64,000 nt of DNA from Sediminicola sp035798135 (GTDB taxonomy: Bacteria > Bacteroidota > Bacteroidia > Flavobacteriales > Flavobacteriaceae): contig JAPFBR010000005.1 in assembly GCA_035798135.1 (NCBI GenBank), positions 1 to 64,000 of the forward strand. Direction: 5' to 3'. Shown here in pieces: positions 45,926 to 55,401 of the stretch (its first letter is position 1; the number at the start of each line of letters is the position of its first letter). The translations under genes were made by a program, and so were the position numbers. The notes under the pieces were generated by a model. It did no database searches. It worked only from the letters and a program-made list of their open reading frames with translations, and had not been told where the DNA came from.

Positions 45926-45972
45926 CAAAAAAGGCTGTTAAAATAAAAGGTATGTCCTATTATTTAACAGCC
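45926..45972 (-). terminator. Terminator of the etfB-etfA transcript
   Basis: GGCTGTTAAA and TTTAACAGCC arms (45933-45942, 45963-45972) around a 20-base loop, with TTTTTTG following on the minus strand, 27 bases past the etfA stop. Confidence 0.7.
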
Positions 45973-45998
45973 CTTTAAGGGGCACAATTTAACAAAAA

Positions 45999-46967
45999 TT
46001 AAGCGTTTTGTGCCTTAAATTCTTTTAATTTTTCGATGAGTTTGGGCACCACTTCAAAAGCATCCCCTACTATTCCATAGTCGGCAGCCTTAAAAAATGG
46101 GGCTTCTGGGTCGGTGTTTATTACTACTTTAACCTTTGAGGAGCTGACCCCTGCAAGGTGTTGGATGGCCCCAGAGATACCAATAGCTATATATAGGTTA
46201 CTGGCTACGGGTTTTCCTGTTTGTCCCACATGTTCCCCATGAGGTCTCCAACCTAAATCGGAAACGGGTTTGGAACAAGCGGTGGCAGCACCAAGCACTT
46301 CGGCCAATTCTTCTATCATTCCCCAGTTTTCTGGACCTTTTAGACCACGTCCCCCGGAAACAACAATGTCTGCATCTGCTATGGTAGCCTTGCCTACCAC
46401 TTTGTCAATCTCCGTAGATTTTGTTGTAAAATCTGCATCGGTGATCGCTGGACTAAAAGCTTCTACAGCAGCCGTTGTCTTGTGTTCTTTAATACCGAAG
46501 GCATTGTTTGATACACCAACGATCTTGATATCGGTGTTGATTACGGTATGGGCAAAACCCTTATTACTAAAGGCAGTTCTTTTTACAGTAAATGGGCTTG
46601 CACTTTCCGGAGCTGTAACCACATTAGGTACATATCCGGCCTTTAATTTGGCGGATACAATGGGAGCCAAGTATTTGGTGTCTGTACTGGAACTGACCAC
46701 AACCACCTTGGCGCCTTCTTTTTCGGCGGCCTCGGTAATAGCATGGGCATACGCCTTGGCGTTAAATGTTTTTAAGGTGTCGTTGGTGACATTCAAGACC
46801 TTTGTAACCCCATAATCTCCCAAATCCTCATTATTGGGGGAGTTAAAGGAGATAGCCGTAACCGTGGTGCCCAATAACTGAGCAACTTCATAGGCATAAG
46901 AAGCAACTTCAAAGGCATTCTTTTTGAACTTACCGTTTTCTGATTCTGTATATACTAAAACTGACAT
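45999..46967 (-). CDS. etfA: Electron transfer flavoprotein subunit alpha
   Basis: A 322-residue EtfA. The FAD domain is visible as VSGGRGLKGPENWGMIEELAEVL, then SDLGWRPHGEHVGQTGKPV, YIAIGISGAIQHLAG and VINTDPEAPFFKAADYGI, the canonical blocks. It pairs with EtfB, encoded 67 bases upstream, to carry electrons from acyl-CoA and related dehydrogenases to ETF-quinone oxidoreductase. Confidence 0.96.
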   Translation of the reverse strand: MSVLVYTESENGKFKKNAFEVASYAYEVAQLLGTTVTAISFNSPNNEDLGDYGVTKVLNVTNDTLKTFNAKAYAHAITEAAEKEGAKVVVVSSSTDTKYLAPIVSAKLKAGYVPNVVTAPESASPFTVKRTAFSNKGFAHTVINTDIKIVGVSNNAFGIKEHKTTAAVEAFSPAITDADFTTKSTEIDKVVGKATIADADIVVSGGRGLKGPENWGMIEELAEVLGAATACSKPVSDLGWRPHGEHVGQTGKPVASNLYIAIGISGAIQHLAGVSSSKVKVVINTDPEAPFFKAADYGIVGDAFEVVPKLIEKLKEFKAQNA

Positions 46968-47034
46968 GTCTTTATTTTTTTGTTGATAATACTATCGTGG
47001 TTGAATATGAAATTCCTAAAGAAATTGGACTGGC

Positions 47035-47781
47035 CTAGATGACCTTGGCTTCATTATGGAGTAAATTGATCAATTCATCAATATTGTCCGCGCTGACCAA
47101 TGTAATCGCTCCTTTTGGGGCTGGTTTTTCAAATTTTTCATCCTTTGTTGTGGCCATGGCATCTATAGGCTCCACTACGTTCAATTTTTTCTGACGTGCC
47201 ATCATAATCCCCCTCATATTTGGAATCCGAAGGTCGCTTTCTTCCACCAATCCTTTTTGACCACCAATGACCAAGGGTAGGGAAGTGGATAGTTTTTCTT
47301 TTCCGCCATCTATCTCTCTTGTTGCAGTTACTTTATCGCCATCGATTTCGAGATTGACACAAGTGTTGATAAAATTCATATCTAAAATAGTGGCCATAAT
47401 TCCAGGTACCATCCCCCCATTATAGTCAATAGATTCCCTTCCTGCGATGACAAGATCGTATCCGCCATTTTTTACAACTTCGGCCAGTTGTTGGGCAACA
47501 TAATAACCATCGGTAGGTTCTGCATTTACCCTAATGGCCTCATCTGCTCCAATAGCCAGTGCCTTTCTTATCGTAGGCTCCGTATTGGCGCCTCCAACCG
47601 TGGCAACATGAACCGTTGCACCTTGTTTTTCTTTGAACCACATAGCTCTTGTCAATCCAAATTCGTCATTTGGATTAATGACAAATTGCACCCCATTGGA
47701 GTCAAACTTAGTGTCATTATCGGTAAAATTTATTTTGGAAGTGGTGTCCGGAACATTACTTATACAAACTAGTATTTTCAT
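47035..47781 (-). CDS. etfB: Electron transfer flavoprotein subunit beta
   Basis: A 248-residue EtfB that binds AMP. Landmarks are the N-terminal VCISNVPDTTSKINF, FVINPNDEFGLTRAM, VIAGRESIDYNGGMVPGIMA and the LRIPNMRGIMMARQKKL block. It precedes etfA on the same strand. Length is normal. It is divergent from pdhB, with about 185 bases between the two starts. Confidence 0.96.
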   Translation of the reverse strand: MKILVCISNVPDTTSKINFTDNDTKFDSNGVQFVINPNDEFGLTRAMWFKEKQGATVHVATVGGANTEPTIRKALAIGADEAIRVNAEPTDGYYVAQQLAEVVKNGGYDLVIAGRESIDYNGGMVPGIMATILDMNFINTCVNLEIDGDKVTATREIDGGKEKLSTSLPLVIGGQKGLVEESDLRIPNMRGIMMARQKKLNVVEPIDAMATTKDEKFEKPAPKGAITLVSADNIDELINLLHNEAKVI

Positions 47782-47821
47782 TTTGATATATAGTTTTTCA
47801 ATTTCTTAAAAATGTATTGCC

Positions 47822-47829
47822 CAAAGATA
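47822..47829 (-). promoter_or_regulatory. etfB promoter -7 element
   Basis: TATCTTTG on the minus strand, a full TAnnTTTG match 40 bases before the etfB ATG. No well-spaced TTG was found. Confidence 0.4.
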
Positions 47830-47916
47830 GCTAATAAATTATAAATATATTATGCACGCATAGTATATTTATTGTTATTTTGATTCTTACTCGGTATTAT
47901 TTGACATATAATTTCA

Positions 47917-47924
47917 TATTTTTG
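47917..47924 (+). promoter_or_regulatory. pdhB promoter -7 element
   Basis: TATTTTTG, a full TAnnTTTG match 42 bases before the pdhB ATG. A TTGACA lies 13 bases upstream, which is shorter than the usual spacing. Confidence 0.4.
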
Positions 47925-47966
47925 CTTGCGTTTTGAGACGAACAGAAAAACTTTACTCTATTATAC

Positions 47967-48944
47967 ATGAGAACAATACAATTTAGAGAAGCCATAGCCG
48001 AGGCGATGTCCGAGGAAATGAGACGAGATGAGTCCATTTATTTAATGGGAGAAGAAGTTGCGGAATATAACGGAGCATATAAGGCTTCTAAGGGAATGTT
48101 GGACGAATTTGGTCCAGATAGGGTGATTGATACCCCCATTTCTGAATTGGGTTTTGCAGGTATTGGAGTTGGTTCAGCCATGGGGGGTAACAGGCCTATA
48201 ATTGAATTCATGACCTTTAACTTTGCTTTGGTAGGTATTGACCAAATTATAAGCAACGCAGCAAAAATCAGACAAATGTCGGGCGGACAATTTAATTGTC
48301 CTATCGTTTTTAGGGGCCCTACAGGTTCTGCCGGTCAGTTGGGAGCAACGCACTCGCAAGCTTTTGAGAGTTGGTTTGCCAATTGTCCAGGTTTAAAAGT
48401 TGTTGTACCATCCAATCCATATGATGCAAAAGGCCTATTAAAGGCGGCCATTAGGGATGATGATCCAGTTATTTTTATGGAATCGGAACAAATGTATGGG
48501 GATAAGGGACAAGCTCCAGATGGAGAATATACTATTCCCTTAGGAGTGGCAGAAATAAAAAGGGAAGGAAAGGATGTTACCATAGTATCTTTTGGTAAAA
48601 TAATCAAGGAAGCTTACAAAGCTGCCGATGAATTGGAAAAAGAAGGGATCAGCTGCGAAATTATAGATTTACGTACAGTGCGTCCTATGGATCATGATAC
48701 CATTTTGAAATCTGTAAAAAAGACCAACAGATTGGTTGTTTTGGAGGAAGCGTGGCCATTTGGAAACGTTGCAACGGAAATTACCTATCAGGTACAATCC
48801 CAAGCGTTTGATTATTTGGATGCGCCCATCGTTAAAATTAATACTGCCGATACTCCGGCGCCTTATTCTCCAGTTTTATTGGAAGAATGGTTGCCAAATT
48901 ATAAAGATGTGATCAAGGCAGTTAAAAAAGTGTTATATAAATAA
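47967..48944 (+). CDS. pdhB: Pyruvate dehydrogenase E1 component subunit beta
   Basis: A 325-residue transketolase-like E1 beta subunit. Landmarks are the N-terminal FREAIAEAMSEEMRRDESIYLMGEEVAEYNGAYKASKG (thiamine-diphosphate Glu in this region), TPISELGFAGIGVGSA, the GPTGSAGQLGATHSQAFE loop, and the C-terminal EEAWPFGNVATEI and APYSPVLLEEWLP. No E1 alpha or E2 gene is next to it, so the complex is encoded at separate sites, as is common in flavobacteria. A strong terminator follows it. Confidence 0.94.
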   Translation: MRTIQFREAIAEAMSEEMRRDESIYLMGEEVAEYNGAYKASKGMLDEFGPDRVIDTPISELGFAGIGVGSAMGGNRPIIEFMTFNFALVGIDQIISNAAKIRQMSGGQFNCPIVFRGPTGSAGQLGATHSQAFESWFANCPGLKVVVPSNPYDAKGLLKAAIRDDDPVIFMESEQMYGDKGQAPDGEYTIPLGVAEIKREGKDVTIVSFGKIIKEAYKAADELEKEGISCEIIDLRTVRPMDHDTILKSVKKTNRLVVLEEAWPFGNVATEITYQVQSQAFDYLDAPIVKINTADTPAPYSPVLLEEWLPNYKDVIKAVKKVLYK

Positions 48945-48970
48945 ATAACATTATTATGTTAAGGTATTTT

Positions 48971-49003
48971 AGCTTTGCCGACCAAGTGTCGGCAAAGCTT
49001 TTG
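48971..49003 (+). terminator. Terminator after pdhB
   Basis: Strong hairpin with arms AGCTTTGCCGAC and GTCGGCAAAGCT around CAAGT, then TTTTGTG, 26 bases past the pdhB stop. Confidence 0.88.
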
Positions 49004-49102
49004 TGTTAAAATAAGGTATTGTGCAGGTCACTGTATTATAATCAAAACACAAATGCTTTCGGGGTCAACATTTATGGTTCCTGATAACAATTTATATGCT
49101 TC

Positions 49103-51595
49103 ATGAAAAGAATTTTTTTAGTTCTGTTTTTACTTTCGTATTTCTGGTCTAGTGCACAGACCAAGGTTAGTGGCGTAGTAGTAGATGAAACAGGGGAGCC
49201 CGTTGCCTTTGCCAATGTGTTGTTCAAGAACTCGTCCCAGGGGACCATCACCAATGATAACGGTAGGTTTTATATGGAGTCGGAAGAGACCTATAATACT
49301 TTGCTTATTTCCTTTATAGGATATAATAAATTGGAACTTCCCTTGCCGTCCAAAATCAATTATGATATAAAAGCGGTTTTATTGGAGTCCAGTGAACAGT
49401 TGGATGAAGTTGTGGTCTATGTGGGCAAGCAATCCAAAAAAAACAACCCAGCCATAGATATTCTTAAAAAAATCTGGGCCAAGAAACGAGAGAATGGGGT
49501 TAGCAAGTTTAAACAATACCAATATGATAAATATGAAAAGGTAGAGTTTGATCTCAATACCATAGATAGTGCGCTGATCAAAAGCAAGCTCTTTAGAGGA
49601 ATGGAATTTGTGTTCAACGATTTGGATACTTCCAGGATTACCGGGAAAACGTATTTGCCCATTTTTTTAAATGAGACCTTTTCCAAAGTCTATGGGGATA
49701 ACAAATTATCTGAGACAAAGGAAGCTATCCTCGGCAACAAAAACTCTGGGTTCAGCAACAACCAAGCTCTGATAGCCTTTGTGAAGGATTTGTATTCGGA
49801 ATATAACATCTATGACAACTATTTAAAATTTTTCGATAAGAGTTTTACAAGTCCTCTTTCGAAGACAGGGGTAGACACCTATAACTATGTCTTGTCTGAC
49901 AGTGCTTTTATTGAAAACAAATGGTGCTACAATATCATTTATTACCCAAGGCGTAAGAACGAACTGACTTTTAAAGGGGATTTTTGGGTGAACGATACCA
50001 CCTTCGCCATCAAAAAAATTAATTTGGAAGTAACGCGAAGTGCCAACATCAATTGGGTTAAGGATATTTATATAGAACAGGATTTTGAAGTATTGAACGA
50101 TTCTGTTTTTCTGCTAAAACGGGATTATATGCTCAGTGATTTTAGTTTTAGCAAAAAGGAAGAAGCAAGAGGGGTATACGGAAAAAGGACCACCGTGTAC
50201 AATAATTATATGTTCGATATTCCTAAACCAAGAGACTTCTATAAGGTGGATGTCAACCAGTTTGACCCATCGGTCTTTGAAAAGGAAGACAGTTTTTGGA
50301 GCGAAAACAGATTGGAACCCTTGAACAAGGATGAAAAAGGAATCTATCAATTGTTGGACACCCTGCGTACCGTTCCCAAGTTTAAAACAATTTATAATGC
50401 CGTAAGCATTTTGAATTCCGGTTATGTGGAAATCGACAAATGGAATGTGGACATTGGGAGTGTTTTCGGTGCTTTTGGATACAATGAGGCTGAAGGTGTG
50501 AGGTTGCGTGTAGGGGCTAGGACCTATTTTGGACAAAACGATCCTTGGCGTTTGGAAGGGTATATAGCTTATGGTTTTGCCGATCAGAAATTTAAACATG
50601 GATTTTCGGCAAAGTGGTTGGTAGATAAGAAAAGCAGGTTGATTATTTCAGGAGGTAATCGTCGTGATGTGGAACAATTGGGCTTAAGTCTAACGGCAAC
50701 CAACGATGTTTTGGGAAGGAGTATCGCTTCTTCTTCTGTATTGACCGTAGGTTCCAACAATAGACTTACCAATATTAATCTTTCTGCTTTTTTTGCGGAA
50801 ATGGAGCCCATCACCAATTTTAGAATTGGACTTGGATCTACCTTTAGGGCTTTGAGCTCAGCCCTCCCCAATGAATTTAGTCTGGACTATGTCGATCCCT
50901 CGTCCCCATCAGGAATTTCGTCGGAGATTAATCAATTTGATGTCAATGCCCTAGTAATTTATACACCGGGAAAGCGAACAATAGGATATGGCGTGGAAAG
51001 GCGAAACATCAATGACGACTATAGTACCCTGTTACTAAATTATACCAAGGGGGTGGAAGGGTTTCTAGGAAGTGATTTTAACTACGATAAACTCCAATTT
51101 TCATACAGCCAGCCCTGGCAATTGGGTTGGGGAAGGTTGTTGAGTACAGTGGAACTGGGGAAAACTTTTGGGGAAGTTCCCTTGGGCCTATTAAATGTGA
51201 TCCCAGGAAACCAGACCTTGTTCTCTATTTATAATACCTTTCCCAACTTGGACTTTTATGAATTTGTAACGGATACCTATGCAGCTGTACATTTGGAGCA
51301 TAACTTTAATGGTAGGTTGTTCTCCAGAATACCGTTTATGAGAAAGCTAAATTTAAGGGAAATAGTAGGTATAAGAGGAGTTTGGGGAGACCTGTCCGAT
51401 GCCAATATTGCATTGAGTAGTCCTACCAATATTCCATTGATGGCACCAAATGATAAGATTTATTGGGAATATTCATTAGGGGTAGGGAACATTTTTAGAA
51501 TATTGAGAATCGATTTTAATTTTAGGGGAAATTATTTGGAAAATCCCGATGCGAGGCCTTTTAGTGTTACGGGTTCATTTGGGTTTAGTTTTTAG
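49103..51595 (+). CDS. DUF5686 outer-membrane protein with carboxypeptidase-regulatory-like domain
   Basis: An 830-residue exported protein. A signal peptide (about 1-19) precedes a carboxypeptidase-regulatory-like beta-sandwich (20-105; KVSGVVVDETGEPVAFANVL and GTITNDNGRFYM). The rest is the DUF5686 region, ending in a beta-barrel with the terminal FSVTGSFGFSF, typical of an outer-membrane strand. The architecture resembles that of TonB-dependent receptors without a plug domain. Function unknown; the barrel points to the outer membrane. It is probably monocistronic. Confidence 0.87.
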   Translation: MKRIFLVLFLLSYFWSSAQTKVSGVVVDETGEPVAFANVLFKNSSQGTITNDNGRFYMESEETYNTLLISFIGYNKLELPLPSKINYDIKAVLLESSEQLDEVVVYVGKQSKKNNPAIDILKKIWAKKRENGVSKFKQYQYDKYEKVEFDLNTIDSALIKSKLFRGMEFVFNDLDTSRITGKTYLPIFLNETFSKVYGDNKLSETKEAILGNKNSGFSNNQALIAFVKDLYSEYNIYDNYLKFFDKSFTSPLSKTGVDTYNYVLSDSAFIENKWCYNIIYYPRRKNELTFKGDFWVNDTTFAIKKINLEVTRSANINWVKDIYIEQDFEVLNDSVFLLKRDYMLSDFSFSKKEEARGVYGKRTTVYNNYMFDIPKPRDFYKVDVNQFDPSVFEKEDSFWSENRLEPLNKDEKGIYQLLDTLRTVPKFKTIYNAVSILNSGYVEIDKWNVDIGSVFGAFGYNEAEGVRLRVGARTYFGQNDPWRLEGYIAYGFADQKFKHGFSAKWLVDKKSRLIISGGNRRDVEQLGLSLTATNDVLGRSIASSSVLTVGSNNRLTNINLSAFFAEMEPITNFRIGLGSTFRALSSALPNEFSLDYVDPSSPSGISSEINQFDVNALVIYTPGKRTIGYGVERRNINDDYSTLLLNYTKGVEGFLGSDFNYDKLQFSYSQPWQLGWGRLLSTVELGKTFGEVPLGLLNVIPGNQTLFSIYNTFPNLDFYEFVTDTYAAVHLEHNFNGRLFSRIPFMRKLNLREIVGIRGVWGDLSDANIALSSPTNIPLMAPNDKIYWEYSLGVGNIFRILRIDFNFRGNYLENPDARPFSVTGSFGFSF

Positions 51596-51647
51596 TGACA
51601 AATAGGCCAAGTTGCCTTTTTTAAAAGGTCTACTGGTTTTTTTCGAT

Positions 51648-51655
51648 TATATTTG
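51648..51655 (+). promoter_or_regulatory. ppa promoter -7 element
   Basis: TATATTTG, a full TAnnTTTG match 20 bases before the ppa ATG. No TTG at the optimal distance. Confidence 0.45.
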
Positions 51656-51674
51656 CACCACAATTTTATAAAAC

Positions 51675-52202
51675 ATGAGTACAGAAGAAATAACATCGTT
51701 TGATGTTCTTATTGAAATCCCAAAAGGGAGCAGAAATAAATACGAGTATGATTTTAAATTGAAGAAGGTTCGTTACGACCGTATGATCTTTTCTTCAATG
51801 ATGTATCCAGCAGATTATGGGTTTATCCCAGAAACACTTGCCTTGGATGGAGATCCATTGGATGTATTGGTCTTGGTGACAGAACCTACATTTCCCGGTT
51901 GTGTAATGGAAGTGAAGCCTATTGGGGTTTTTCACATGACCGATGAGAAGGGCCCTGATGAAAAAGTGATCTGTGTTCCAATTTCCGATCCTATTTGGAA
52001 CAAAGTAAATGATCTAAATGAATTAAACCCACACCTTATTAAGGAGATAGAGCATTTCTTTAAGGTCTATAAGGATCTGGAAAAGAAAAAAGTTGACGTT
52101 GGAGGTTGGGGAAATGTCCATGAAGCCAAGGAAATAGTAGTTAAATGTATTCAACGCTTCGCAGATAGTGATGTGCCTTTTAGGGATGTTACGATTACCT
52201 AG
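51675..52202 (+). CDS. ppa: Soluble inorganic pyrophosphatase (family I)
   Basis: A 175-residue family I pyrophosphatase. Metal-binding Asp residues are in LALDGDPLDVLVLV, and IPKGSRNKYEYDFK, YPADYGFIP and VDVGGWGN are signature elements. It hydrolyses PPi made by biosynthesis, with no energy conserved. Its own terminator follows. The membrane pyrophosphatase gene starts 116 bases later. Confidence 0.96.
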   Translation: MSTEEITSFDVLIEIPKGSRNKYEYDFKLKKVRYDRMIFSSMMYPADYGFIPETLALDGDPLDVLVLVTEPTFPGCVMEVKPIGVFHMTDEKGPDEKVICVPISDPIWNKVNDLNELNPHLIKEIEHFFKVYKDLEKKKVDVGGWGNVHEAKEIVVKCIQRFADSDVPFRDVTIT

Positions 52203-52230
52203 AAAAAATTCATAACAATTTTTATCATAT

Positions 52231-52267
52231 AAGCAATATTCTTAAGGGAATATTGCTTTTTTTATTT
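52231..52267 (+). terminator. Terminator between ppa and hppA
   Basis: AAGCAATATTC / GAATATTGCTT arms around TTAAGG, then TTTTTTATTT, about 30 bases past the ppa stop. It separates the two pyrophosphatase transcripts. Confidence 0.85.
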
Positions 52268-52317
52268 CTATTTGATTTTACTACTTTAGTCCGGCAAAAA
52301 ATATAACAGACAAACGA

Positions 52318-54702
52318 ATGGATTCAATTATGATTTATGTGCCAATTATCATGGCAATCATTGGGCTTCTTTTTATGTGGATAAAAAGAGCCTGGGTTTT
52401 AAAACAAGACGCTGGAGATGGAAAGATGAGAGAGATTTCCGATTACATTTATGAAGGCGCACTAGCTTTTCTCAAAGCGGAATACAAATTACTGACATTC
52501 TTTGTCATTGGAGCCAGTATTGCATTGGCCGTAGTTTCATTTATTGTTCCTACAACACATATCTTAATTGTGGTAGCTTTTGTTTTCGGAGCATTTTTCT
52601 CTGCTTTGGCGGGAAACATGGGAATGAGGATTGCTACCAAGACAAACGTTAGAACTACCCAAGCTGCTAGAACCAGTTTACCACAGGCCTTAAAAGTAGC
52701 CTTTGGTGGTGGTACTGTTATGGGGTTAGGAGTAGCCGGATTGGCGGTTTTAGGACTTACAACTTTCTTTATAATACTGTTTCATTTCTTTATGAACGGT
52801 ACTTGGACCTCTACAGAAGATATGACCATTGTTCTAGAAACATTGGCTGGTTTTTCTTTGGGAGCTGAGTCCATTGCCCTTTTTGCCCGTGTTGGTGGTG
52901 GTATTTATACCAAAGCTGCCGATGTTGGAGCTGATCTGGTAGGAAAAGTTGAAGCTGGAATTCCAGAAGATGACCCTCGAAACCCGGCGACCATTGCAGA
53001 TAACGTTGGAGACAACGTAGGTGATGTCGCAGGAATGGGTGCCGATTTGTTCGGCTCCTACGTGGCGACCGTTCTTGCAGCCATGGTTCTGGGGAATTAT
53101 GTCATCAAGGACATGGGTGGAAATATCCAAGATGCTTTTGGCGGTATAGGTCCCATATTATTACCGATGACAATTGCCGGTTTTGGAATTTTATTTTCCA
53201 TCATTGGGACTATGTTGGTAAAAATAAAAAGTAATGACGCCAAAGAACCCCAAGTACAGGGAGCGTTGAATATTGGGAACTGGGTATCCATTGGCTTGAC
53301 CCTTGTCACTTGTTTTGTGTTGGTTAAGTATATGTTACCGGAAACCATGAAAATGGAATTCTTTGGGGAAGGATTAAAAGAAATTTCGTCAATGAGGGTG
53401 TTTTATGCCACTGTGGTCGGTTTGGCCGTGGGTGGAATTATATCATCTGTAACGGAGTACTATACAGGTCTAGGGACTAAACCAGTTTTGGCCATTGTTC
53501 AAAAATCGAGTACTGGAGCAGGGACCAATGTTATTGCCGGATTGGCAACAGGGATGATCTCTACTTTTCCAACCGTTCTGATATTTGCTGCGGCCATTTG
53601 GTCGTCTTATGCTTTCGCAGGCTTTTACGGGGTTGCATTGGCGGCTTCTGCTATGATGGCCACCACGGCCATGCAATTGGCCATTGATGCCTTTGGACCT
53701 ATTTCCGATAATGCCGGAGGTATTGCGGAAATGAGCGAACTACCAAAAGAAGTACGAACACGTACCGATATTTTGGATTCTGTAGGGAATACAACTGCGG
53801 CAACGGGGAAAGGTTTTGCTATCGCCTCAGCTGCGTTGACTTCCTTAGCGTTGTTTGCTGCCTATGTGACCTTTACGGGCATAGATGGAATCAATATTTT
53901 TAAGGCGCCAGTCCTGGCCATGCTCTTTGTTGGAGGAATGATACCCGTGGTTTTCTCTGCTTTAGCTATGAATTCTGTTGGAAAGGCAGCTATGGATATG
54001 GTTTACGAGGTGCGTAGACAATTCAAGGAAATTCCTGGGATCATGGAAGGTACTGGGACACCCGACTATGGTAAGTGTGTGGAAATATCCACTAAAGCAG
54101 CATTGCGTGAAATGATGTTGCCAGGGATTTTGACCATAGGTTTCCCAATTGCCATTGTAATACTTGGTAAACTAATTTATTCTGACAATGATCAATTGAC
54201 AGCAGAAATGCTTGGGGGTTATATGGCAGGTGTTACGGTATCCGGTGTGTTATGGGCTATTTTCCAGAACAATGCAGGTGGTGCCTGGGACAACGCCAAA
54301 AAATCTTTTGAAGCTGGGGTTGAAATCAACGGAGAAATGACCTATAAAGGATCAGATGCCCATAAGGCAGCCGTTACCGGAGATACTGTAGGTGATCCCT
54401 TTAAAGATACTTCTGGACCATCCATGAACATTTTGATTAAGCTGACCTGTTTGATAGGATTGGTCATAGCTCCAATTTTGGGAGGCCATGCTGTTGAAAG
54501 TGGGGTTGCACAAAAAGGACAGGAGGTCCGTGTAGAAATGATGGTGATGGACAATGATGCTGCAGAGGCAATCGTTAGTTATACCACCATAGTGAATGGG
54601 GAAGAGGTCACTGAAGAAAAGAAGTTTATTGGAACTACAGAAGAAGTACGTGCCAAAGTAGTAGCCTTTAGAAAAGATGTTGATATTAACATAGAACAAT
54701 AG
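52318..54702 (+). CDS. hppA: Membrane-bound ion-pumping pyrophosphatase, K+-dependent type
   Basis: A 794-residue integral membrane PPase with about 16 helices that uses PPi hydrolysis to move H+ and/or Na+ outwards. The substrate site is EDDPRNPATIADNVGDNVGD, followed by GMGADLFGSY, and the second set is DAFGPISDNAGGIAEMSELP and DNAKKSFE. The stretch GNTTAATGKGFAIASAAL (about residue 490) has Ala where K+-independent pumps have Lys, placing it in the K+-dependent class. Na+ versus H+ specificity cannot be decided by eye. It carries a tail of about 60 residues after the last helix (from about 54500), rich in Glu and Val. Bidirectional terminator follows. Confidence 0.93.
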   Translation: MDSIMIYVPIIMAIIGLLFMWIKRAWVLKQDAGDGKMREISDYIYEGALAFLKAEYKLLTFFVIGASIALAVVSFIVPTTHILIVVAFVFGAFFSALAGNMGMRIATKTNVRTTQAARTSLPQALKVAFGGGTVMGLGVAGLAVLGLTTFFIILFHFFMNGTWTSTEDMTIVLETLAGFSLGAESIALFARVGGGIYTKAADVGADLVGKVEAGIPEDDPRNPATIADNVGDNVGDVAGMGADLFGSYVATVLAAMVLGNYVIKDMGGNIQDAFGGIGPILLPMTIAGFGILFSIIGTMLVKIKSNDAKEPQVQGALNIGNWVSIGLTLVTCFVLVKYMLPETMKMEFFGEGLKEISSMRVFYATVVGLAVGGIISSVTEYYTGLGTKPVLAIVQKSSTGAGTNVIAGLATGMISTFPTVLIFAAAIWSSYAFAGFYGVALAASAMMATTAMQLAIDAFGPISDNAGGIAEMSELPKEVRTRTDILDSVGNTTAATGKGFAIASAALTSLALFAAYVTFTGIDGINIFKAPVLAMLFVGGMIPVVFSALAMNSVGKAAMDMVYEVRRQFKEIPGIMEGTGTPDYGKCVEISTKAALREMMLPGILTIGFPIAIVILGKLIYSDNDQLTAEMLGGYMAGVTVSGVLWAIFQNNAGGAWDNAKKSFEAGVEINGEMTYKGSDAHKAAVTGDTVGDPFKDTSGPSMNILIKLTCLIGLVIAPILGGHAVESGVAQKGQEVRVEMMVMDNDAAEAIVSYTTIVNGEEVTEEKKFIGTTEEVRAKVVAFRKDVDINIEQ

Positions 54703-54728
54703 ATATAAAGCTATTGACCTAAAAAGTA

Positions 54729-54760
54729 AAAGCCGCCCATTTAGAAATGGGCGGCTTTTT
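54729..54760. terminator. Bidirectional terminator between hppA and the deoxynucleoside kinase gene
   Basis: AAAAGCCGCCCATTT / AATGGGCGGCTTTTT around AGA. A-run and T-run flank it, so it can end both hppA (+) and the minus-strand kinase gene. Confidence 0.88.
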
Positions 54761-54786
54761 GTATGTTAAAGGTTAAAGTTTTTTTT

Positions 54787-55401
54787 CTAGAACAAGCCGT
54801 TGATTTCCGCATCAATTTTGTTAAGGACCAATCCCAAATCCTCAGGATTGTCCACAAAATTCAATTTGTCCACATCAATGATCAAAAGAGGCCCCTTGTC
54901 ATAGCCTTCTACCCAAGCCTCATAACGTTCATTCAATCTGCTGAGGTATTCTATGGAAATTGTGTTTTCATAATCCCTGCCACGCTTATGGATTTGGTTT
55001 ACCAAATTGGGAATGGAGCTCCGCAAGTAGATCATAAGATCTGGCGGTTGCACCAAGCTTTCCATCAATTCAAAGAGACTTGAATAGTTCGTAAAATCAC
55101 GATTGGTCATTAAACCCATAGCATGTAGGTTGGGAGCAAATATAAAGGCATCCTCATAAATGGTCCTGTCCTGAATAATACTCTTGCCACTTTCACGGAT
55201 TAGTAAAATTTGTCGGAAACGGCTATTTAGGAAGTAGATCTGTAAGTTAAAGCTCCATCGTTCCATTTGATTGTAAAAATCATCCAAATAGGGATTGTCC
55301 ACCACATCCTCAAAATGTGCCTCCCACTTGTAATGTTTGGCCAGTAATCTGGTAAGGGTGGTTTTTCCTGCTCCTATATTTCCAGCAACCGCTATATGCA
55401 T
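54787..55401 (-). CDS. Deoxynucleoside kinase
   Basis: A 204-residue P-loop kinase that phosphorylates deoxynucleosides for salvage. The P-loop is GNIGAGKTT (7-15), the substrate Asp-Arg motif is IIQDRTIYEDA, and the lid is HKRGRDYENTIS. The sequence ends with LLIIDVDKLNF. Substrate (dA/dG or dC/dT) is not clear. It is homologous to the kinase half of the FolK fusion at 14415, but unlike that copy it keeps the Asp-Arg motif. The ATG at 55401 is natural. Its terminator is shared with hppA. Confidence 0.93.
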   Translation of the reverse strand: MHIAVAGNIGAGKTTLTRLLAKHYKWEAHFEDVVDNPYLDDFYNQMERWSFNLQIYFLNSRFRQILLIRESGKSIIQDRTIYEDAFIFAPNLHAMGLMTNRDFTNYSSLFELMESLVQPPDLMIYLRSSIPNLVNQIHKRGRDYENTISIEYLSRLNERYEAWVEGYDKGPLLIIDVDKLNFVDNPEDLGLVLNKIDAEINGLF

